Of a stretch of DNA of 64,000 nucleotides, positions 56,910 to 64,000 are shown one piece after another. The translations under genes were made by a program, and so were the position numbers. The stretch spans positions 15,410,868 to 15,474,867 of the forward strand of contig OY754331.1 in assembly GCA_963573305.1 (NCBI GenBank). The letters run 5' to 3'. The first letter of the stretch is position 1; each line of letters begins with the position of its first letter. The notes under the pieces are model-generated. The model was not told the DNA's origin and did no database searches. It saw nothing but the letters and a program-made list of their open reading frames with translations. This DNA is from Pyrrhosoma nymphula (lineage: Eukaryota > Arthropoda > Insecta > Odonata > Coenagrionidae).

Positions 56910-57216
56910 CAGCTTACCAACGGTCCAAGTCTCTAAGCCACATAGCGCAACACTCCACTCTAATGTTTTTAGACTCTGCTTCCTTATCGGTAACCCTTTT
57001 GTCTATAATCAAAGCAGTTGTTTTTTTCATTTTGCATGCTTTCTTGGCTTGAGCAATTCTTCGCTTGATGTCCATTGAACTTATTCCATTATGTGTCATG
57101 CAACTTTCAAGGTAAGTTAATGATTCCACGTGCTCAAGCACCACTTCTTTGTACCCCAATGTCTCCCTTGAGCTTCTCTCTTTTACGTACGAGGATTTTC
57201 GGAGAAAAGTTGTCAA
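56910..57216 (-). pseudogene. RTE-like RT fragment, type 1-like
   Basis: The minus frame has VESLTYLESCMTHNGISSMD and IKRRIAQAKKACKMKKT, equivalent to the YLGS...DGR...RIAQAK block at 4900-5040 of the RTE-like copy. The usual YLGS is YLES here. The 5' side of the fragment abuts the gypsy LTR at 57222, and no continuation is seen beyond 60115. Confidence 0.82.
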
Positions 57217-57221
57217 TTAAG

Positions 57222-57347
57222 TGTTCCGAGTTTAATTAGTAGGAGTCACATGAAAAGACAATCCTATTTAATTTAGAATGTCAGATTAGATTTATCGATT
57301 CGTAAACAATCCGTAGTCAGGGAAAAGTAAAAAAACAGAATATAGCA
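57222..57347 (-). repeat. Gypsy 3' LTR
   Basis: Starts TGTTCCGAGTTTAATTAG and ends TATAGCA on the plus strand, so TG...CA in either reading. On its internal side, the complement GTGGGGAGGAA (57348-57358) is the polypurine tract. Confidence 0.9.
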
Positions 57348-57539
57348 TTCCTCCCCACGTGGATAAATCATACGTGTTAGCCGGAAGATCATCAAGGGTG
57401 TTGTCAGGAAGGTTGAGCCTAGGACCGATGTTGGCAGAAACATTGACAGGAACGTCAGCAGGAATCTCTTCAAACTATGTCGACGATCAGTCCTCGAAAA
57501 AATCATCCACGCAAGAGTTCTTTAATAATTTTGGCACAT

Positions 57540-58290
57540 CATTTGAACTTCTCGGAATCGTCCGTTCTTGTAATCAGCTGATCAACGCTACGTGTGTGCG
57601 AAATTCCTTCTTCATCATTCGCCGAATAAAGCCTGACGGCCAGAAGTGCCTGTAATTCAGCCTTGTTTCGCGGAGGAGCATCAAGAAAAGCGTCGACCTT
57701 TTCTTGCAAAGGATGTATTCCTTCAGCATCTATCCGAAAGCCTAAGAAATCCACAGATTCTTCGGATAACTTGCATTATCTCTTATTCAGTTTTAATAAA
57801 AATTTGTAAGGAATATCCAAAACGTTTGACAATCGTTGATTATGTTCTTGAATTATTTTACCTGCGACAATAATATCGTCCATTAACACTGCAATCACTT
57901 CGATTCCTGTCAGAAGACCATCCATATACCATTAAAAAATTCCAGGAGCCGCGAAATACCAAAAGGTAAACGTAGGACAGCAAACGTCCCTTGATTCTAT
58001 TGACTGTCAGGAGTAGAGAAGCTTCTTCATCCATCAAAAGTTGTGTAAATGCTTGATTCAAATCCAAATTAGATAATATTATACAGACAACCGGAAACTT
58101 TGAAAAACAAGTCTTCAACTGTAGAAAGTGGATAACGATTTGGACGAAGAACCTAGTTTACCGTAGCTTTGTAATCGCCACATAACTGACTGCCGCCATC
58201 TCGTTTCGGAACCACAACAGCCGGAGTAGCCATTGTAGAGAAGGGAACTGGTTTAAGTAATCCAGCTTTTTGTAACCGATCAATCTCTTC
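57540..58290 (-). pseudogene. Gypsy reverse transcriptase relic
   Basis: Minus-strand frames give MATPAVVVPKRDGGSQLCGD, LNLDQAFTQLLMDEEAS, a LRLPFGIS segment and the catalytic VLMDDIIV (Asp-Asp encoded at 57875-57880), then VDFLGFRIDAEGIHP. These follow the standard gypsy RT order. Stops and at least three frameshifts break the ORF. The sequence ends soon after the connection region, with no RNase H or integrase. Confidence 0.9.
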
Positions 58291-58700
58291 AATAACATGG
58301 CCATGAGTTGCGTAAGGAACTGAACGACTTCACTTGTACATACCATGGTGAAACCGATTTGTCGAAGTCAAGTTTAATGGGAGGGCCCTTGAATTCTCCT
58401 AGTGTCCTGTCATGGGATGCATAAGCCGAGTGCAAATATTCTGGTGTTAATCTAGGAATATTATTTGACTTACTTGCGCGTATTGAATTCAGCCCTTGGA
58501 TAGAAAATCCTTGATCATCGAACCAATTACGGCCTAAAAGACAATGTTCCTTGCCGCCATTCACAATCACCAAATGTAAAGTTGCAACACGATCACGATA
58601 AGAAACTTTGACTTGTTCGGTTCCCAAAAAATTCACTTGTTTATCGGTGGAATCATCCAATATCAATTTCTTTCAGCGGAGTCAAGACGCAATTCAGGCC

Positions 58701-58913
58701 TCAATATCTTATGAAAGTATTAACGTGCATAACCGTTACAGCTGCACTGGAGTCCACTGCCATCCTCAGCAAATTATCATCAACGTAGAGCGGAATTGTG
58801 ATTACTGGTGGAGCCGCGATCGCTTGATTATTCATTATGTCTGAACTGCAATCGCAATCTTCGGGTGAAAATTGAAACTGTCCAAATCCAACACGGTGAA
58901 AATTCAGCAGCAT
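58701..58913 (-). pseudogene. Gypsy protease relic with altered active site
   Basis: The minus frame contains PLYVDDNLLRMAVDSSAAVT. The position of the catalytic DTGA/DSGA triad motif reads DSSA, so the essential glycine is lost. The downstream frame 58289-58666 carries HCLLGRNWFDD, the usual LLGRxWL block at the protease end. Confidence 0.85.
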
Positions 58914-58929
58914 CAGTATATCAGGCGAA

Positions 58930-59924
58930 TGTCCCCTTTAAGTCTACTTGAACTGCCATATTTGCTGCCTGAACTGCCGTAACCTGATTGTAGTAGTCAT
59001 CACGGTCGATGAATATGGAGTTGCATTTGAATCCGACTTCTGTACTTGATTTTTATTTTTGTTCCACAGTTTCTTGAATTTATTTTTGCGCTGTGTGAAC
59101 TGGCAAACTTTCCCGACATGTCCAGTCTTCTTACACTCGGTGCATATTAAAAGATGCTGGATCCATCGAGCAATGAGGGACACGATGATTGCAGGTGCAC
59201 CTGTAACAAGTATCCTTACTTTGTAAATTTGTAGTTTGACTCTGCGTAGTTGAGTCCATTCGCGGATTATTGTCTGAATGATGGAGATTCGGTGTGTCAT
59301 TTGAAATCATCACTCCCAATTGATGAACTATACCTTCACCGGCAGGCATCTCTTGAATATGAAGAAGCGCCGTTTCCGCTCTTGAAGCAGCCTCGATGGC
59401 AATTTGTAAAGTTAAATCAAATCTCTGTAATAAGCGAGTCCTCACATTGCCATCTCGCATACCACAAACAAGCTGGTTCCGGATCATGTTATCGAGTGTA
59501 TTGCCGAACCCACAATCCGAAGCCAGACGTCGAAGTTCTGCAACAAATTCTGATGTACTTTGTCCAACTTTTTGTATGCAGTGATGGGATCGGTAATATG
59601 CCGCTACTTCGTTAACTTGAGGTGTAAAATGATTTGACGAAGCTGTCAGGATTTCATCGTAAATGAACTTCACTTACTTGGTGCGGATGTAAAATATTGC
59701 ATACCAAGTTGTAGAGATCCTCTCCTCATAGCGTGAAAAAATGTGCTCTTTTCATTTCCGGATCCGATATATTCGCATCGCCGTAAAGTTGAAATTGAGT
59801 AATGTCACCCATCTTGGCCATTCCATAGGTCGCGACGTAGGTATTAAAGGGTTTTACGCTGGTTGAATGTGTAGAAAATTGCTGGAGCTTCTTGTTTCGC
59901 TTGCGGAACGTCTCCTTGAGCCAT
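58930..59924 (-). pseudogene. Gypsy gag relic
   Basis: ATG on the minus strand at 59924-59922 (AQGDVPQAKQ). After a frameshift, the frame 59131-59673 has STSEFVAELRRLASDCGFG and QLVCGMRDGNVRTRLL, the gag capsid core found in gypsy elements. It is followed by a damaged first zinc knuckle (CYRC...) and an intact second knuckle, CTECKKTGHVGKVC (59103-59144), in another frame. Gag would assemble the virus-like particle. Several frameshifts, no envelope gene. Confidence 0.9.
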
Positions 59925-59972
59925 TATGTTACGAGAAGGAATTGCTGTAGAATTTGACACAATATATAGTTT

Positions 59973-59984
59973 TCCTCGTCGCCA
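59973..59984 (-). other. Gypsy primer binding site
   Basis: The minus strand reads TGGCGACGAGGA six nt inside the 5' LTR, the form common in arthropod gypsy elements. Confidence 0.75.
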
Positions 59985-59990
59985 TTAAAG

Positions 59991-60115
59991 TGTTCCGAGT
60001 TTAATTAGTAGGAGTCAAATGAAAAGACAATCCTGTTTTTTTAAGAATGTCAGATTAGATTTATTGATTCATAAACAATCCGTAGTCATGGAAAAGTAAA
60101 GAACAGAATATAGCA
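59991..60115 (-). repeat. Gypsy 5' LTR
   Basis: 125 bp aligning to 57222-57347 with TG...CA ends, roughly 93% identical by eye. Confidence 0.9.
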
Positions 60116-60189
60116 GTCGTTACTTTTTTATTGAATGTTTTTTTTTTGGTCTGTTATTTTTTTCAATTAAAAACCACCAATTCGCCAAC

Positions 60190-60218
60190 GTTTCTCCTTT
60201 TTATATAAGCTTCATCAG
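60190..60218 (-). other. Hammerhead-like core motif, left arm
   Basis: Minus strand: CTGATGA, then an AGC...-type spacer, then GGAGAAAC. The stem II pairing is weak in this copy. Confidence 0.35.
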
Positions 60219-60287
60219 GGCTTTAAGTGACATTTAAAGAGGAGAGTAAAAAGTTTATCCCAGTATGTTTAAATGCCACTAAAAGCC

Positions 60288-60316
60288 CTGATAAAGCGAA
60301 TATAAAAAGGCGAAAC
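60288..60316 (+). other. Hammerhead-like core motif, right arm
   Basis: CTGATAA, GC...GC short stem, CGAAAC. One mismatch in the first box (G to A). Confidence 0.35.
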
Positions 60317-60377
60317 TTTGGCGAATTGGTAGTTTTTTCATGGAAAAAATAATAGACCAAATCTCTAGAAAAAATAT

Positions 60378-60743
60378 TCAGTCATATTTAAAGTGGTCAA
60401 GACTATCTGTATACAAGTTACTTATTTTCTTCTTGGACGAAGGCGAGTTACTATGTTCAACTGGTATCTCATTAATTTCTCGAAACATGCATGGAGGACG
60501 TGGTGAAACCAGATTTTCACTTATGAAAAGTTTGATACGTTCAAAATAATAGCCACTGCGGAAAAGAATGCTCCTGTAAGATTTTCTTCGCAGCCATTTG
60601 TCAATACGTGAGGTATTTTGAGAAAACAATCTGTATCTCAATGCATTACAAACTTCCAAAGCTTTGCGATGGAAAGTTTGGACGGTCACTTTTACCGCCG
60701 GACATGGCAGGGCTCCAGATTTTGGAGACACGACGTTATTCAT
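60378..60743 (-). CDS. Orphan 121-codon minus-strand ORF
   Basis: Open from ATG at 60743 (an in-frame stop lies about 18 codons further upstream) to a stop at 60378. The product is basic (VTVQTFHRKALEVCNALRY near residue 20, WLRRKSYRSILFRSGYYFE near residue 49) with a lysine-serine patch near the C-terminus. Composition looks like genuine protein, not simple sequence. I do not recognise the family; a transposon or retroelement fragment is possible since it sits next to a foldback element. Shadow plus frames occur at 60340-60549 and 60618-60836. Confidence 0.35.
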   Translation of the reverse strand: MNNVVSPKSGALPCPAVKVTVQTFHRKALEVCNALRYRLFSQNTSRIDKWLRRKSYRSILFRSGYYFERIKLFISENLVSPRPPCMFREINEIPVEHSNSPSSKKKISNLYTDSLDHFKYD

Positions 60744-60839
60744 AATATGCTTGCCTTGATTGATGAAGTCGTTAATTTGAAATGGGCTTCAGATGATTTG
60801 AGTTCTCTCTATTTATTAATTAGCAATAGTAATTAGCTC

Positions 60840-61110
60840 CACATTAAAATACATTATCAATCAGCACAATTAAATTTTGCAACAGTAACCAAATCACAAT
60901 TGTAACAGAAAAAGAAAAACACAAGGAACTCTTGAGTCCTGAATATGCGAAACGATTTGCATAATGGATTAATAAATGATTAATAATTTGTATTATACCT
61001 ATATCTCCATATGAAATGTTCTATTTTTTTCAAATAATTTAAGTTAACCTGGATACAGAACTTGTCTACCATTTATTCATGTGTCTAAAATTTTATTTTT
61101 TTATTGGACA
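60840..61110. other. Unassigned interval
   Basis: AT-rich, nothing recognised. Confidence 0.5.
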
Positions 61111-61200
61111 CATCCTTAGGAGGGAAAGCGAGACAATGTCTATGAGGTTGGGATGCAGAATGTCCAAGAACCTACCAATCAGCTGCTAGAATACTTGAAA
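61111..61200 (+). repeat. Short dispersed repeat Rpt6, copy 2
   Basis: Matches the complement of 10230-10325. Reads GHILRRESETM in one frame, then loses frame by a 7-nt deletion relative to copy 1. Confidence 0.6.
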
Positions 61201-62100
61201 GAAAGGATCAAATTTGCAAACCGCGAAGAAAATAATGTTCCCTTTGAACATTTTATTCCTTGATGGAAGTAAAAGAATCGACTTCTTTGCCTCTGTAAAC
61301 AGCTGTCAATTCTTGGCGCCAAGGTAGACGGCGACAAGATTGTCCGCCATCGACCGTTCTCTCATCATGTAGACCCTATTCAGCAACTCGTTAAGGCATG
61401 CTAGAGACATTTGTCTAAAAGACTTGCGTAAATAGATATTCTGCGTGTTATACGTAACGATTTTCGTCGGTGAAATCGTCACTATCAATACAGCGGCTAC
61501 TTTCGTTAGCACTGGCGCTTGGAAAGGTGGTTATTTGATACCGCGGATGTGATAGGCGCGTTCTAGATACCGATGTTCTCTCGTCGAGGTCTTAAATAAG
61601 TTAGAGATTAGCGATAGAGCCGAGAGCCGGCCTCTGAACTAGCTGCAATATGAATGGCATCTCACGGTTTTTACGTCAGTGGTTCATCGTGCATGTGACT
61701 ATAGTTGACTGGATCTTTTTTACGGGTTGAGGGATTGTGTGGGCCGTGTGGAAGGGGAGGGTTTTGAAACAGGTGGCGAGGTTGGGTATGTGAGCGCGTC
61801 TGCCCTTCGAAATCTGCCGGAAGGATTTTTTTTTGCCGGTAGCCCTTTTCTTCTCCTCCTTTCCCCCTCCGCCCGAATCAAGATCTCCGATTCGTTGACC
61901 TTGTGATGTGCTTTTGCCTGAGTTCTTACGGCTGGTTCAGTCTCCACAGTATCCACTACTATCGGACGTAGTGCTGCCCTCTCCTTGAAACTACAACGAG
62001 CATGGGAAAAAGAGAAGTATCAATGGTGATATGGTGGAATTTCAGCATAGTGAAGCACGGAAATGGCAATTTTCCACTAGATTAATCTAAATTATCTAGT
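61201..62100. other. Unassigned interval
   Basis: The minus frame 61720-61956 (78 codons, Arg/Pro-rich, GERRRRKGLPAKK) and 61306-61512 (68 codons) have no recognised domain. Confidence 0.4.
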
Positions 62101-63729
62101 GTAAAATTGCCCTTTCTGTGCATCATTATGCAAGGGAAAAGTAAACGGATTATTTCTAACGACATTAATATCCCAGCTTCCCTGAGACGTTTTACACGTT
62201 TTGGAATGATTTCTAAAGCATTTGACACCATCTTGAAGATAGAGAAACCCTGGTCAAATTTCCACTCTTTTTATAGCCGCCGACCAAGGTTTAAGACGCG
62301 TTACACGATCATCAGGGTGGCATGCCGAAATCTCGGTGGGTGGCTATTAAAAGTGTGGAAATTTTACCAGTGTTTCTCTATCTTCAAGATGGATTTATTA
62401 TGTTTCCACGAAGTTAGTGCAAATACTTTTTCATATTCAGGTGACACTCCTATCGGTTTAGATAACAATACATGTAACACTTTAGCTCACTCTCAGACGT
62501 AATTACTTATGTGGAAATATTTCACTGTAGGAATGAAAGGCAAATTTGTAACACTGCAGTTTCCACTTGGTGTTGTTAGCCCTCCAGTAAAATTTCTTGT
62601 GATCATCGCATTATTATTAAATTCACCTTTCATTCCTACAATTGTTTATCCCTCTTCGTTTTGTTCAGGTACCTCATTTGATTATCTTGCTTCCTTCGAC
62701 TTTCAGATCGTAACAGGATATCATGATACGTCCCTCTGAAGTTTCTAAGGAACTCGTATTTAAAGATTGTGGTCTTAAATTCATGTATTTCAATATATAA
62801 ATCAAGGTTGAGCCTGAGACGATGGAGATAATTGTGGTCTTAAATTCATCTTTAGTTTGAACTTTGGAGGCCGAATGCGACGTTCTGGACATCACATGAT
62901 TTACACATTGACCTTCGTCAAGGATAAGGCTTTTTATATGGTCGTTTCACATCTACCTACTCTTTTTCGAAGAAAATGTGCTCTTGAAATGCAGAAATGT
63001 TTGAACTTCAGATGCAATGAAAATACCCATCCATATGTTTTAACCGTTAGGCCAGGCTTTAACTGTCTCCTCAGGAGTAATGTATTTATGAATGGGTGAA
63101 CAGTTGTTGTCCAGATGGGTCATGGCACTTAAATATCGAACGCCTTCATCTCCATTCATTCACTTTTGCCCTGATTGCCATTTAGAGATTTTAGAGATAC
63201 AAACATTGAAAAGAGCCTCCATGTATTATATTTTGGAGAAATCGCGGAAAAAATACGTATTTTGACTCATGGTGTAAAGGTTTAGGAGGTACTGAAAGAC
63301 TTCTTCGGGTGCACCGCGGGCGTTTCTCTTTTGAGCAACTTGACATCGCCTACTTACGAATGCGTACACTTTTAACGGAGACAGCATGCATACCACATAG
63401 GATTATTGTTTCTTCGAGGCCACCAACCCACAGCTGGTGTCGCACGGCTGCAACTCCCCCTCCCCCTGCACTGCGATTGGGCGTACGGCGCGCGAAGGGT
63501 CGTTTATTGCCACCGCGGAACGTTTTCGGGGAATCTGTGGGTTACGATCCCTATGATTAATTATTTTGTGTATTTTTAATGTCAAGTGTCATTTTTCATT
63601 CAGTGTCAGGGAGAAATACCGTGGAGGGAAATAATTTGCCGTACCCTTTTACATCATGATTACGTAAGTTTACTTTTCCTTAAAATGTAACAAAATATGC
63701 ACTACTAGATTCATTTTTTGCTTGTATTT
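62101..63729. other. Unassigned interval
   Basis: A 131-codon plus frame at 62107-62502, with no recognised motif, and smaller overlapping frames. A GC-rich patch lies at 63400-63540. Confidence 0.4.
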
Positions 63730-64000
63730 CTACTCTTCACTATCTGAATATTCACTATCATCGCTGTCTGAATAAATCAGATCTTTTTCTTTTTCACTCA
63801 ATAAGAGTAGCTCTTTCACTTCATTTGGCAAGCCTGTGGATTTCTTAGGAAGAGCTTGAGTTCAGCTGGAAATTAGAGAATCTGATGTAAGGAGGAGTCT
63901 CTGAAATAAATCCTGATTGGTGGCCACTCTGGATGTTTTTCTTGAGAAAAGCTCACGATAATTTCATGTCTTTATTTCGCGCTTCTATCGCCTCTTCAGA
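63730..64000 (-). pseudogene. Acidic C-terminus of an unidentified protein, disrupted, runs off the edge
   Basis: The minus strand ends in a TAG at 63730-63732. Upstream in one frame it reads LPKKSTGLPNEVKELLLLSE then KEKDLIYSDSDDSEYSDSEE, a typical acidic Ser/Asp/Glu tail. A TGA at 63862-63864 interrupts the frame. Beyond it the same frame continues RELFSRKTSRVATNQDLFQR then LLLTSDSLISS, and after a frameshift near 63955, SEEAIEARNKDMK. The pieces look like one protein, possibly a transposase C-terminus, but I do not recognise it. The rest lies outside the window. Confidence 0.5.

Larger units (their letters stand above)
57222..60115 (-). mobile_element. Gypsy LTR retrotransposon, internally deleted, minus strand
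   Basis: About 2.9 kb bounded by two 125-126-bp LTRs. On the minus strand the order is 5' LTR, primer binding site, gag, protease, RT, purine tract, 3' LTR. RNase H and integrase are missing, so about half of a normal pol is deleted. LTRs differ at about 8 positions plus one indel, pointing to an old insertion. No matching target duplication was found at the outer edges. Confidence 0.92.
60146..60360. mobile_element. 215-bp foldback element with hammerhead-like cores
   Basis: Two arms of about 93 nt, both starting TTGGTCTGTTATTTTTT-like and sharing ACCAATTCGCCAA and TATCAGGGCTTT-type segments, with a short central loop. Each arm holds a CTGAT(G/A)A...GAAAC motif. No ORF. Flanks show no clear duplication. 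Confidence 0.85.

Overview
This window looks like repeat-rich, intron-scale nuclear DNA from an animal, most likely an arthropod and plausibly an insect. No prokaryotic gene layout is visible. Almost every recognisable reading frame is a broken piece of a retrotransposon or DNA transposon. The repeat mix (CR1/L2-like and RTE-like non-LTR elements, gypsy and copia LTR elements, hAT elements, TTAA-flanked and other MITEs, foldback elements, a satellite) and the AT-rich background fit such a genome. I cannot name the species from sequence alone.

Layout. 0-7 kb: dispersed repeats, a degenerate RTE-like retrotransposon (3.43-5.47 kb) and a hAT deletion derivative with a perfect 8-bp target duplication (5.475-6.112 kb). 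7-11.3 kb: a CR1-like element (family B, minus strand) inserted in the 3' UTR of another CR1-like element (family A, plus strand), then RTE and CR1 tails. 11.7-12.3 kb: a near-perfect palindromic element between TTAA sites. 14.5-17.3 kb: a dispersed repeat split by about 2.4 kb that holds a hAT element, whose transposase relic is itself split by a 368-bp MITE. 17.6-24 kb: more CR1/RTE tails, a foldback element inside a dispersed repeat, and a 190-codon orphan ORF. 24.4-29.6 kb: two long inverted-repeat elements and a divergent CR1 fragment. 30-39 kb: RTE and CR1 tails and a locally triplicated block. 39.5-40.6 kb: a copia gag relic. 41-51.4 kb: MITEs, including TTAA-flanked copies, a 142-bp satellite with a MITE inside it, CR1 pieces and dispersed repeats.

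The only strong sign of a host gene is at 51.5-53.5 kb: a GC- and CpG-rich stretch ending in a start codon in good context (53421), 21 codons, and a consensus splice donor (53485). This looks like the promoter, 5' UTR and first coding exon of a plus-strand gene whose intron runs rightward. Beyond it lie CR1 and RTE tails, an internally deleted gypsy element with both LTRs (57.22-60.12 kb), a 215-bp foldback element, an orphan ORF, and at the right edge the acidic C-terminus of an unidentified, disrupted protein gene.

The most interesting signals are the layered insertions with reconstructable empty sites, a 3'-terminal hairpin that keeps pairing across divergent CR1-like families, and recurring hammerhead-like CTGATGA...GAAAC cores, two pairs of which lie in foldback arms. 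I see no clearly new multi-gene system.
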